Of a stretch of DNA of 64,000 nucleotides, positions 24,311 through 35,548 are shown piece after piece; within the stretch, counting starts at the first letter, position 1; each line of letters begins with the position of its first letter. Made by a program: the position numbers and the translations under genes. Source of the stretch: Polydactylus sextarius (lineage: Eukaryota > Chordata > Actinopteri > Polynemidae); assembly GCA_016801845.1 (NCBI GenBank), contig CM028919.1, forward strand, positions 11,581,501-11,645,500, read 5' to 3'. The notes beneath the pieces are model-generated. The model saw only the letters and a list, made by a program, of their open reading frames with translations. It made no database searches and was not told the origin of the DNA.

Positions 24311-24790
24311 GAGAAACAGGTCTCAGCCTCCATTCTCTCAGGGCTTTACAGTTTTCTCTCTGCCACTCACCCCGCCCACCCTTTCCTTCGTTTTTTTTCC
24401 ACCTCCTCCCTTCATCCCCCTGTCCTCCTCCACCATTTTCCGAAGGTCACTCATTAATACTCCTGAGCATTGATGCTGACCCTCTGACCCTGAGCTTGAA
24501 AGGCTGGCTCTCCCATATTGAACATCCAAACCCTTGTCCCAGTATTCTCACCCAGGCCTGAGTGCAGAGGCCTGGACCCCCCTCCAAGGTCAAGGACTGC
24601 CTGACATCGGGCCCCAAAACAATAGGAGGCCCTTCCTCTCTGCATCCCCGTGGACGCCCCCTGGGTTGTCCTTCTTTAGATTGATTGGCTATGCAGCGAC
24701 ATTTCCAAGTCAATCAATTTCATTCATTTGATGCAGATGCGCCAAACTTGAGAATTTATCCATGGATTTCAATTTTTCCTAGAAAATAGA
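24310..24790. promoter_or_regulatory. Candidate conserved non-coding block
   Basis: Moderately GC-rich and repeat-free except for a T-run at 24391-24398. The right end has TTGATTGGCTATGCA (about 24681-24695) and AAGTCAATCAATTTC words resembling Pbx/Meis-type sites. Inference only. Confidence 0.28.
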
Positions 24791-25200
24791 AAATCTTCCA
24801 TGTAATGGTTTTGTCAATCTCAATTCAGCTGCAAATAAGTATTCACTTTTATGTAGCTCCTAATAAATGCTGCACTTCATTATCTTTAAATTTACGCTTA
24901 AAGAAAATTGGACACCATTCAGATCCCAGGACTGAATGTTTAATAGATTCCCCTCATTTCTGTTTCAGTGTGATACAATTTATTTATTTGTAAATGACTG
25001 AAAGTAAGGAACTTGTAAATTGTATGCAAAGCTTGTGACGACCTCACTTTCATATCAGGTTATTTACAGAGAAGCTATATTGCAGCAATGCTTTGCTTTA
25101 CAGTGTACAACAATGAAATAACTATCAAAAGGCAAAATATCTCAGCTTCAATCTCATGGTGTAGCAACCTTGATTCACCCCCAAATAGGAATTGTGGTGT
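24790..25200. other. AT-rich unique sequence
   Basis: No gene, repeat family or striking motif seen. Confidence 0.5.
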
Positions 25201-25640
25201 TAAAATCCCCCTACAATAAGCTCCTTCATTTTTTGCTCACTCTGCAGTTTGCAGCTTCCTCATTTCCCAGCCGTGGTGTTTCACTAGGCCTTGATGTATC
25301 ATATATCTCTCTGTTTTTCCTGCGTGGCTCTTTTTGGGCCTAAGGTCAGGGGGTGAAATAAAGCAGAGCCCATTTTGAAGCTGACAGGGTCTCCAAAGCC
25401 TGAACCCGAGAGCAGTCCCCCCAGCCCCGGCCTGACAGAGGCCGCGTTCGACAAAGGTGCAGTTTGTTACAAGCTTCTGAGAAAAAAAAGAAACACAACA
25501 GGGAGGGTTATTTGGTGTTCCTTTGACCCCTTAAGCCCTCTGAGATGAAAAGGCTTTCAATTTTTACCAGACAAGGAAGACCACTTCAGCACAGAACACC
25601 AGTATGGGCTTCAAAGCTCAGCACAAATTTTAATCAGAGA
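25200..25640. promoter_or_regulatory. Weak candidate non-coding block
   Basis: Complex sequence with a GC-rich centre at 25400-25450 carrying CpGs. No coding frame. Listed on texture alone. Confidence 0.22.
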
Positions 25641-26880
25641 CAAATTACTGTATATTGTGTGGTATACTGTGCTCTGCGGCTGTGGTCTGTAGGGGCAAAG
25701 GGGCAGAAATAGTGCTGCAATACACACATGACAAAAATCCAAGTATCGTTGCAGGCAGTGAGAGAAGCTCACATGGTCACTGTTTTTTTTAAATCATGAA
25801 CAGTCACTGCAAGATTATGTCAAAGCAGTTGGTTATAAAAGGCAGGCAGGTAAAAGCTTGATGTGCTTGCATGTGTCTGCCATCTTAAATCATGCAAGTT
25901 GAAGGCAAATATCAATACCACAATGCTGCTTTAAACAGCATTCTGCCTAATAAAAACATATCTATCATTTACAGCACAAGGGTAAAAGAAAAGGCCCATG
26001 AGTGTACGATGCCTTATGCCATTTACTAAACATTTTATCAAATTTTACAAAGCCTGCTTAATATTTAAAGCCTCGGTCATGCAGCCTAATGGTCCAGGGC
26101 AGGAATAAGCTATTCAGGGGTCAATTGTTTTATTAAGATTAATGAGGGGGAGCAAGAGGGTACGTCATATCTGTACTGCTTTCCCTCTTTCTCTGAGCAC
26201 TAGTGAGGCATATTAAAAGGAGTGAGTAAGGTTTGCCACTTAGCTTATCTACGTAAGTGGCTTATGGATGTATTTGTCCAGGACACTCAAGGTACATTTT
26301 TTCATCAATTCATTTTTCATCAACTGATGAACTTACTTCCCCTGCCAAATATATCAGGGGATGCTTCAATTCTTCAGTACAGTGCACGAACAATCAAGTA
26401 TGTTAGATTAGCATAGAGCAAAAAGGCATGTTCTGCACTTTCTGATAGCATTATACACTTTAGCTCCGTGCATGTGTAAGTGCCGGAGATGAGAAAGATA
26501 TAAATCACATGTTCAGGGCTTTAATTTATTTTTTTCTCCATTTTTAAATTAGAAATGAAACACACAATGAGGCTACTTTTGATTCATTTGTGACCGTTTT
26601 ATTACCAGCAGGCTATACTATAAATAACATTAAGATCTGATTTCATCAAACATCATTTGTTTAATGTGAGCATCTATTTGTCGTCTGAATCAGATAAGAA
26701 AAAAACTGTTCGCACCGTGAAAATACATTTGCAAGATTGGATGTAAAGCTCTGAATAGGGTCTGCTGATAACCAACGGCCATCTTTAATCTACCCAACAG
26801 CTCAAACTGCCGTGACTCTGATGGACTGGTGCATCTTTTGTCAAAAAAAAAAGAAAAGAAAAAAACAACCAAGCTGATGC
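25640..26880. other. Unique non-coding sequence
   Basis: No gene seen. A direct repeat TTTTTCATCAA occurs twice around 26299-26323, followed by an imperfect palindrome TTCATCAACTGATGAA. A-rich near 26845-26868. Confidence 0.5.
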
Positions 26881-27180
26881 ATGAGAAAGAGGAACAGATG
26901 GAAGTGGAAAGTGGGCGTTGACAACTGAAAGCCAGTAGGCGTTCATCTCGGTGGACATTTACACTCCATCAGCCATAACCCCCGAACCACGCTGATGTCA
27001 TTGTTGTAATTGCTTTGACACTTGGAAGCTGGCACTAATCCTGTTTGGACAGTGACTTAAACTGTATGGAAAGAGGGGACACATTGGTTACATCCCGTAG
27101 TACATCTGTCTCGACTGGACAGGATAACATCTGTTTGTGCTGTGTGTAACTGTGGTGCAAATGAGAGGCCTGAACTTATT
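26880..27180. promoter_or_regulatory. Candidate non-coding block
   Basis: Repeat-free, balanced sequence, with a TGATGTCATTGTTGTAATTG stretch near 26993-27012 that combines CRE-like, Sox-like and homeodomain-like words. Inference only. Confidence 0.25.
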
Positions 27181-28530
27181 AAAGTACAAATTTAAATAAA
27201 TATATTCAAGAAGACCCATTTGTTTTCCTGTGGTAAAAAATCCCCTTTAAGTGTTACATGATTCAAACCCCTGCTAATCCCACATGAAGAGAAGTGTTAA
27301 AATAAATAAGAAACGTTTCTCTGGTCTTTTCTATTTTATTTATTGGTGTGGTGTCTTTTTCTCAGTGATCTAAAATGATGTGACGTTGAAAGTCTTTTTG
27401 GTTAAAGCGAAATGACAGGACTTGTTGTGAGAACAGTTTTAATGTGTCTGCTGAGGGCATGTACACATTATATTCGAGGTTATGGTAAAATGCAGGCTGC
27501 TATGTGAGCTTTTGTGTGATGTATGGAGAGCAGTTTAATTAATTAACTTTCAAGCCAAAGCAATAACCAAAAATAGATTAAGAGAGGAAATTTGATTAAT
27601 ACTGCTGGATTGTGAGCCACCTATGGAACACAGGCTTAGAAAACAAAGATGTCACATGACAGCAGGTCCAGAGGGGTCATTTCATTTCCAGTGGACTGCT
27701 TTTTTTCTCTAGACAGAGCATAATGTGAACAATGTTCTAGAGAGGATTCTTCGACCACCATCTTCACAACATGCAAGCCTTTCATGTGTCTATCTCTCTC
27801 CTCGCTTCAACCCTTCCTTCCTCTTCAGCACGCCTGCATGCACCCTGACACGTTGACAAGCTGGGAGCGAGTCAATGTTGTGGCTGACCTGGGAGGCCAG
27901 GCCAGAGAGGTTTGGTTCACAAAGTGAGAAGTAGACAACAAGGTGCAGTGAACTAAAATGCCCCAAGCCACCCTTTAGCCTTGGACATCTGCAAGCCGTT
28001 GGGGTTATAAGACAGAAATGGTAAAAGTGGACTCGGAAACTTGACCCTTTGCTATCTAGACCACAACAATAGTGCTTAACAGTGCAGTACACGTTAACAA
28101 CCATGTTGCTGAGGCCTATTGCCAGAAAAAAATGTCAGCATTGCACAATTCCCCTGACAGCATTCAGTTACAACAATTTATGTCCAATCTCTACAGTTTT
28201 GAAATTGTGTTTCTTCAATATCTGTGTGTTGTGACTATGGTATGGATTAAGATGTGCGGTTAAAACTACCAAATTACGGATATGGTATGGTTATAGGATG
28301 TAAAACACTTCCTGCATTGGTACTGAACAATGGTACTGGATGTAAATCATGTGTGGTGTGGTATCTTCTAAAGTGGATAGAATTTCTGGGAACAGAGGGT
28401 AGTTTGGAGACCACTGTTATGTCATGTATGCAGTTAAAAAATGAGACATGTGCAAGGCTCAGTAAACTAAGAGGGATTGGTGGAGTTTGTAGGAGGAACT
28501 GTGGAAAAATGGAGTTCCAGAGAATTGGTG
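27180..28530. other. Unique sequence left of the LINE island
   Basis: No gene seen. Plus- and minus-strand frames of 82-104 codons lack domains. Sequence from about 28070 to 28530 could be flank of the Rex3-like remnant or an unrecognised 5' part of it. Confidence 0.45.
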
Positions 28531-29246
28531 TGAGCCATGTGGTTTGAGCTTCAGAGTTAAACACATTCATAGTGAATGCTGGCCTCTACCAGGCTTGCCT
28601 CGTCACCAATCCTGTCTGTGACTCTCATGGATAGAAGTTTAAAGGCACAGCCAGTGGGAGGAATGTCTTTGACTTGAGGGTCTCAGAATTTCCTCTGATA
28701 TTTTCAGATGATGTGGTTATGTTGGCTCCATCAGACTGTGTGCACTGGAATGGTTTGCAGCCAAGTGTGAAGTGGCTGAGTTGAGAGGCAGCACCTCCAA
28801 GTAGAGAGCCATGGTTCTCTGCTGGAAATGGGTGACCTGTACTGTTTGGGTTAGGGATGGATTGCTGCCTCAAATGGAGGACTCTGAGTATCCGGGAGTT
28901 GTGAGTGAGGGCAAGATGGAGTGGAAGTACCAGTACCAGACTGGTATGGTGAAGAGGGAGATGACCTGAAAGGCAAGGCTGTCAATTTACCAGTATTGAG
29001 ATGGTCCAGGCATTTAACTAGGATGCCTTCTAAACACTGCCTATTTTTTGGGTCCAATAGAGAAGAAGTCTCAGTGTAGACCCACAGCATGTTGATAAGA
29101 ATTATCAAGCATGGAAATAACTCTGGATTCCTCAGGAGCTGGATAGTGTCACTGAGGAGAGGAACACATGGACTAGCTTGTTTTGTATGCCACCACCATG
29201 ACCCCAACTCGAAAAAATGAGAGACAATAAATGAGTGGACAAGATA
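28530..29246 (+). mobile_element. Rex3-like (RTE-clade) LINE remnant, internally deleted
   Basis: Base by base this follows the 3' half of the teleost Rex3-like RT reading frame as I know it. GTGAATGCTGGCCTCTACCAG at about 28573-28593 corresponds to the segment before RT motif B/C. The catalytic box region reads Phe-Ser-Asp-Asp at 28701-28712 where Phe-Ala-Asp-Asp is expected, followed by Val-Val-Met-Leu. A 'cagccaagtgtgaagtggctg' match follows at about 28758. Around 28981-28996 the sequence jumps from 'aaggcaaggctgtcaatttaccag' to 'gagatggtccaggcatttaactaggatgcct', so a few hundred bases of the normal element are missing. The 3' end, 'gacaataaatgagtgg', matches the usual terminal '...gacaatggatggatgg'. 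There are many stops and frame changes; it is dead. Orientation is the same as the L2 element at 30.3 kb. Confidence 0.8.
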
Positions 29247-30340
29247 CAATAATTGATGCTTTATAATCTTACCATAATTATATTTATAAATGAGAGTATT
29301 TTAGTGTTAAAGGACAAGAATACTTTAAACCATCCAATTAAATATTGTTGTTCAACCTTCACATTGAAAGGCTGCAACATTTTTACAAGAGATTTTTCTT
29401 GTTCTGCAGATTAATTTTAAATATGACCAATATATGCAGAAGCAAAACTGTTACAAATAAAGACTGAGAATCCAGAGTATTATCTGAAGACCTTGTACAC
29501 CCATCAATGTGTCAGTGCAAACAAAATGTAAGAAAAAAAAAAATTTCTCTTTTAGTGGTAAAGCATCAAGTGAGGTATCTAGCAGAGAGGCTTTGGCCTC
29601 TATGCTAGCTAAGGGGAATAGAATTCTCAAATGATTGAAAAATATTTTTAAAATTCAGCTATGAGGATAAAAGAATTCTAAAACTTTTCAGAGGAATAAA
29701 TCTAGCCAAACTTCCCTGTTCATTTGTATTCTAAGACTAGACAGTTTATAATATCAGTCCTGACTGCTGTTTACTACAGATGTTTGGCTTTAGAAACAGA
29801 AGCGAGTAAAACAATACCCTCAACCGTGGCTTGGGATAATATGTAAATGATCAATACTTCTAATTGCAGAGAGGAATGATTGCCATGATTATGTTGACTC
29901 TCTAATGAGTCCACCTGTTGGTATCATGCAGAAAACAATTTTACACTTGAAGAAACATAGCGTATGTAAACTCTCATGAAATGTAAAACCAATGGAAGGC
30001 CTGCCGTGCTCTGGCAGCTGCAGCCGACAATTATGCAGCATCCTGTGATAACTTGAATACCAATCTGACAAAACAGCGCCTTTCCGGCAAAGAACCAGGA
30101 TGCTTTTTTATTCTCTGAGTAGTGAAATCTAAAGAATCCAATTCTATTACGATTATTTTCTTTTGAAAATGTGTCTGAAACTCATGCTCAAAGTGAGACA
30201 TCCAAACTGAGATTCCTGATGTTGCATTTATTAGATATGTTTTGGAGGACTATTGGGAATATAAAAAAATAACATGGTTTATGGAGTCTGTGCTGCATCA
30301 ATTGCTAGAAAACAAAATACAGAGTATTATACACCTACTG
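29247..30340. other. Unique sequence between two LINE remnants
   Basis: No gene seen. AT-rich. About 1.1 kb separates the two elements; it shows no further recognisable repeat, so it may be original locus DNA or unrecognised element sequence. Confidence 0.5.
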
Positions 30341-31740
30341 TACTTTTATAGCCAAGATTGTTGAGAAAGTGGTTTTTAATCAACTCAGTAATTTCTTGAA
30401 CTCCAGTGGACATTTTGACAAATTTCAATCAGTTTTTGACCTCACCACAGTACAGAAACAGCTCTTATTGAAGTGTTAAATGACATAAAGTTGAACACTG
30501 ACTTAGGCAAGGTATCAGTTCTGGTCCTGCTGAATCTTAGTGCTGCGTTTGACACTGTGGATCACAGCATACTGCTGACCAGGTTGGAAATCTGGGCAGG
30601 ACTACATGTAACAGTCCTAGAATGTAAAGTAATCAAACCCATCGAGTGGCTATAACATGTGGTGTTCCTCAGCGGTCAGTTTTTGGACCCCTTTTGTTCA
30701 GCCTATACATGCTGCCTTTGGGTCAAATTCTGCAGAATTCTAATGTCAACTATAATAGTTATGCAAATGACACACAGATATATCTACATTAGAGTCATTG
30801 TGTAACTGTCTAGAGCAAGTCAAAAATTGGATGAACCAAAATTTTCTTTATTTAAATCAGGAAAAAACTGAGGTCGTTGTTTTTGGCAATAAAGAGAAGA
30901 GGGTTGCTGTCAGTAAACACATTGAGTCACTGTCTCTAGAAACTAAAGACCGAGTCCAAAACCTTGGCATGTTGATAGACTCAGATCTGACCTTTAACAG
31001 TCATATAAAATCAGTCACCAAAACAGCCTTCTATCAGCTTAAGAACATATCCAGAGTTAAGGGATTTCTGTCCCAAACAGACCTACTGTAATGGTCTTTT
31101 GACTGGACTCCCCCCAAAAAAAGTATCAGACAGCTGCAGCTCATTCAGAATGCGGCAGCTCGAGTTTTGACCAGAACAAAGAGATCAGAGCACATCACCC
31201 CAGTTCTTAGGTCTTTACACTGGCTCCCAGTCAGCTACAGAATAGATTTTAAAGTTCTGCTACTAGTTTACAAATCACTGAATGGTTCAGGTCCACAATA
31301 CATAAATGACATGTTAGGGGAGTATAGGCCCAGTAGAGCTCTGAGATCTACTGACTCAGGTCAGATAGTGGAGCACAGAGTTCAAACCAGACACGGTGAA
31401 GCAGCATTTAGCAGTTATGCTAAATGCTAAGTTATACTGGAACAAACTACCAGCAGAACTGAAATCAGCCCCAACTGTAAACACTTTTAAATCCAGGTTA
31501 AAAACATTTCTCTTTTCATGTGCTTATGATTGAGCTCTTTTAAAGAATTTTTTATCATAATCCTGAGATTTGCACTGTTACTAATTGTTTTAGCACAGAT
31601 CTATCTATTGGTTAATGTTTTAAATTGTTTTTATAATTTTTTTTTTTTTTTTATTGATTGTTTTTGCCTTGCCCCTGTAAAGCACTATGAATTGCCTTGT
31701 GTGCGACTTGTGCTATACATATAAACTTGCCTTGTCTTAC
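30340..31740 (+). mobile_element. L2-clade LINE, 5'-truncated and inactivated
   Basis: A 1.4-kb 3' part of an L2 (Maui-like) non-LTR retrotransposon. RT motifs can be followed: 'KIVEKVVFNQL' near 30350, motif A as LLNLSAAFDTVDHS at 30527-30568, GVPQ-like box near 30662-30673, and motif C as Tyr-Ala-Asn-Asp at 30760-30771. Downstream are the thumb region (NWMNQNFLYLNQEKTEVVVFG, from about 30825) and the C-terminal HWLPVSYRIDFK region (about 31218). In motif A the first, catalytic Asp is Asn (30533-30535), and in motif C the first Asp of YADD is Asn (30766-30768). The reading frame changes at least twice between 30473 and 30798, and a stretch of the palm is missing. The 3' UTR has a T-run at 31638-31652 and ends in TGTAAAGCACTATG...CTTGCCTTG, the typical fish L2 tail. 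It cannot encode active enzyme. Confidence 0.93.
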
Positions 31741-32930
31741 TGTAACCCCACTGCTGACTTCAAAGGCTTGTCCTGAAACTTAGGAGGACAGCTATTGATC
31801 CAATCCCTCAATGAATTGGGAATTGATAACTGAACACTTCAGAATGCACTTTTATGTCTTCTCACTTTGAAGCCCTTCATTCCCATCTTTCCAGGAGATG
31901 TTATTCTATGTAAGCGTCTCTTTAATGTTTGAAACCCACACTCCTCCTTGGTTTCAACCAGGTTTCAGCAGCCTTCACAAGACTTGTCTCTCTTCGTTCT
32001 CATGAGGCATATTGGGAATCCTTGTTTCGAATGTAAATGTAAATTAGTGTTGGGCATGACAAAGGGCACCTTTCTTTCATTTCAGATGAAGTTGAACAGG
32101 TTCCAGGGCAGGATTGGGTCAGGTGAAAGGAGAACCCTGGCCTCTCCTTCTCTTCTCTTTATTGTCCCGCACTCCCTGCCAAACCATCATTCTCAATATC
32201 CCACTGGGGCCTCTCTAACCCTCAACATCTGTCCCACTTTACCCCTCTGATGGTAGAGAGCCTGCTTGTATGACGGGCACACTGAAGCACTGTGCAAGGT
32301 TTAGAAACTGCTTCCAGACATCTCAAAGTGCTGTCATCTGTAATTTTGAGCATTTACTTGTTCAATTTATTTGTCTGCAATTTACTCCAACTAATCACAG
32401 GTGTGTTTGCACTATCTCTGTAAGAATATTTAGATGGTTAAAACACACATGAAACTAGAGGAAACATTGTTTAGAAGTGAAATATTTTTAATTACAAAAG
32501 CTTTTTTCAATCAAATCTTGTCCTGGAAAAGCATTTATTCTGTGTGTCACTGTGAAGCACTGTTTTTTGTCTTGAAATGACAATCTTTTTACAGCTGGTA
32601 AGGGAAAAAAACTGCAGGTCAACTTAAATAGCCTTAGTGCTTTGCCCATGTGAGTAAATAGACCATAAGGAGGCATAAAGGGAAACAGCCGCAGTAAATG
32701 TGCAACATAGAGGTGCCATGTAAGAGATCATAAACTCATGTGAGTCAAAAACAGGATGCTATATATTTTTTGAAGGATGTTTGGGGCAGCTACAACATTA
32801 TAATTGCATGCCAGCTTTCCCTTTGGGAGAAAATACCTTTCCCCATATGTGGCAGTGATAAAGTACAGTTTTCTCCTGTCTGGCAAGAAAGGTATATCTG
32901 TCCTCTAACTAGACAACAGGGAGTAGTATA
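31740..32930. other. Unique sequence right of the LINE island
   Basis: No gene seen. A 100-codon plus-strand frame (31948-32250) has no domain. No repeats beyond short A/T runs. Confidence 0.5.
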
Positions 32931-33480
32931 AAGACAGAGAGACAGCGAGAGAAAGACGGAGATGTATAAACGCTGCTAGAGACAGTCAGAAGAGAGAGAG
33001 GGATTCCAACCCCCTGTCTGTACAGTTAGTGTGTCGGGGGTGATTGCATGAGGGACAGGAGGTAGCTTCACTTACATTGTAGCTGGAGAATAAAAAGCAG
33101 CTTTGGCTTGTCAATTTTCTGACTAGCGTCATGAACTGGGAGATGCCCATGGCTGCTCGTTCTACTTCAACGCAGTTCAGTACCTGCTAGCGTTACCCAT
33201 TTTCCTAGTCAAAAAGAGGAACACACAGACACATGCACACACCGGGTCCCTCTGGTGTGTTTGTGTTTCTGTTTGTGAGCATTTGTTCCGAATCAGGCAC
33301 CTGGCATCTTTTGGGAGAGCAGGCTTCACCAATGAGGCCCCCTGGACTGTCATATGTCTGGATGCAGACCAATACCCATCACGGCAAACTGATCAAAAGC
33401 AAAGGAAAGTACGAACCTTGAACTTCACAGTCCAATATGCATCCCTGTTGCTTATTATATTGACACATAAATGCACACGC

Positions 33481-33495
33481 ACACACACACACACA
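33481..33495. repeat. Short (AC)n microsatellite
   Basis: Seven to eight perfect AC units, with AC-rich flank to the left. Confidence 0.9.
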
Positions 33496-34257
33496 TATAG
33501 AGAAACGCACAGCATGTAACCATATGAATTTCCCCCTTTTGATCGAATATTCCAGAAAGCAATTTTTTCTCTTGTTTTCAGTTAGAATTGAAATTCACTG
33601 CAGGTTAAATTGTACCTACTCTCCACACTGCTGTAACACCCCATAGTAGGTATAATCAAAGTAATTACAACAACACACAGGTGTTCCACGCTGCACGCCA
33701 TTGAACACAGCACATGTCAGTGACAGTGGATGGAGTAAACATCACTGAAAAAAAAAAAAAAGAAATGAAAAAACGAAACTAATTCAAATCAAGTGTCATT
33801 ACGTCTACTTTATCGACAGACAGTAAGTGCACAAACAAATGGCATTTTCTGTCATCTGGTGCTTAACATGGACATTTTATGCTCCGTCTGTTCACGTTGT
33901 TTTGCTTCCACTTTTCAATTATGATAATCTAAATCTGGTAGAGCAAATTATGTTGGAAAGATATGATTTTTTTTTAAAGTTCTTTGGCAGAAACAAGAGA
34001 TGGAGCATGAGTACATACAGTATATGAACAGCATCAGTAATGAAATGTTCTGTCAGATCAAAGTAGCCAACTACTGTATTTATGAGTAAGATATTTTCTA
34101 CTAAAACTGCAGAACACACACTACAACATTTTTAAAAAGTGTAGATTTTTCACTTTTTTAATGTTTTTATTTATTAAGATTAGGCAACAAACATGAAAAG
34201 CATACAATCACACTAAAAGCTCCTCATCTGCACCCCCCCCAAATCTCATCTCAGTGA

Positions 34258-34335
34258 GAAAGAAAATGGAAAAAAAAAGGAAAATGAGAAAGGGGGGTCA
34301 AGAAGAGAGAGGGGGCTGGGAAGAGAGAGAAGGTG
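34258..34335 (+). repeat. Polypurine (A/G) tract
   Basis: Seventy-odd bases almost wholly A and G on the plus strand, with runs of A9 and G6. Low complexity; no family. Confidence 0.75.
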
Positions 34336-34581
34336 CAATTACCAAGAGCGTAGTCTGAGGGATCAACTTCACTTCAAAGAGGCCGGGCCCCGCGTCCCAT
34401 GCTCTACACAGCCCCGAGTACCAGTGTTGTGAGAGTAGGTAAACATGAGCAGATCACAAGATTGTTAATAGCAGCCAGATCTGAAGAGGTCTCCACCTTG
34501 TGCCTTCCTGCCTGCCTCTTATATTCTCAGACAAGCCCTTGCCTGGAAGGAACAGACTCACCCTGCACACTCAGCTATTTA

Positions 34582-34604
34582 GTGTGTGTGTGTGTGTGTG
34601 TGTG
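34582..34604. repeat. (GT)11 microsatellite
   Basis: Twenty-three bases of perfect GT alternation. Confidence 0.95.
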
Positions 34605-34679
34605 CTTATATGTGTATATGAGCTCATGAGTATTATCCCAACAGCTTTTTTTTCATAGTAATTGAACAGCATAAGCACA

Positions 34680-35230
34680 CAAACTTCTGCTGGAACCTTT
34701 TAAACCTTCCCAGCATGTAAAACCAACAGCTGCCATGCAAACCCTTGAAATATCTGCATGGTAAATGCACTATATATTTCTGTATAAAAACAGGTAATAG
34801 CAATACGGAAAACTGTATTCCTGAAGCGGCAGTTTTAGATGCGGCGGGCCGCACGTACAGTGCACCGCATCGATCTGCATGTGCATTGCCGCTAAATTAT
34901 TACAGTGTTCACTTTGAGACTTACTGCCAAGAATTATCTTGTTCCACGGTGTAGCCGACACAGTGAGTGGATTTTCATTCATCTTTTTTTTTTCTTTTTT
35001 TTTCCGAGAAAAAAAAAAAATGTGCCTGAGCCCTCCCTCTCTGCAATACGCTGTACCAATCCAGGGCAATGTCTACTGTATGTGAAGTGCATTTAACACC
35101 CACTAATCTGTCATCACTGGATAAATATGATAAGGATAGCAGCGATTCCCCAGGAGTTATCACAGGCCTGACGGCTAAACAGGATTATACGGTTATCATT
35201 ATGCAATGCAAAGAGTAATATATATTTTTT
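34680..35230. promoter_or_regulatory. Candidate conserved block with CpG cluster
   Basis: Around 34825-34895 the sequence carries an unusual density of CpG for this window (GCGGC, GGGCCGC, ACCGCATCGATC, GCCGC) with no coding frame of note. The right half (35085-35215) is complex with ATCATTATGCAATG-type words. The two halves are split by a T/A homopolymer stem-like tract at 34984-35020. Could be an enhancer or an orphan CpG-rich element. Confidence 0.33.
34984..35020. repeat. T-run/A-run inverted homopolymer
   Basis: T10-C-T9 at 34984-35003 is followed after CCGAG by A12 at 35009-35020. In single strand this can pair as an A/T hairpin with a tiny loop. Confidence 0.85.
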
Positions 35231-35319
35231 TTAAAAACAGGACAGTGTTGACCTCCCAACCCCCTCCTTCATTATTTTATTAATTTCCCTGTGCAACTGT
35301 GATGCCAAGGTAGAATATT

Positions 35320-35548
35320 CTATTGGCTTGGCTATTTGCAGTCACATGACTAGGGTTCAAACCCCCCAATGTCAGGATGCATTCACCCTGATGAACTGTC
35401 ATTGAACAAGACAGTGGGACACCACCAGCTATGGGTGAGGTGAGGGGGTGGGGGTGTGATGCTGTATCTGACCCCACACTCTGACCTCCCCAGAGGGATG
35501 AAGCAAAAAAAGAGTTTCCCCTTGAGGGATCACTAAGGAATCACATTA
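35320..35548 (+). mobile_element. tRNA-derived SINE, fairly complete 3' part
   Basis: A B-box GGGTTCAAACCCC sits at 35353-35365. The A-box side (TGGCTTGGCTATTTGC, about 35323-35338) is decayed. It continues with GAACTGTCATTGAACAAGACAGTGGGAC (35393-35420), matching the 'ccttgggcaagacactgaac' core of fish SINEs, then a G-rich linker with GATGCTGTATCTGACCCC, and ends with AGAGTTTCCCCTTGAGGGAT (35511-35530), corresponding to the 'aatttccccacggggatgaataaagt' 3' end. It is not a tRNA gene because the body continues far past the tRNA part. Family name not assigned. Confidence 0.78.

Larger units (their letters stand above)
32930..34680. other. Unique sequence with purine-rich and microsatellite patches
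   Basis: No gene seen. GA-rich at 32930-33003 and A/G-rich at 34258-34335. (AC)n at 33481-33495, A-run at 33747-33761, (GT)n at 34582-34604. Confidence 0.5.

Noticed and set aside
30473..31430. LINE reading-frame pieces as host genes
   Set aside because: They are pieces of the dead L2 reverse transcriptase in shifted frames, not cellular genes.
34984..35020. Intrinsic transcription terminator (hairpin plus T-run)
   Set aside because: The context is vertebrate genomic DNA; this is an A/T homopolymer pair, not a bacterial terminator.
35353..35365. tRNA gene based on a good B-box
   Set aside because: The A-box side is decayed and the sequence continues as a SINE.
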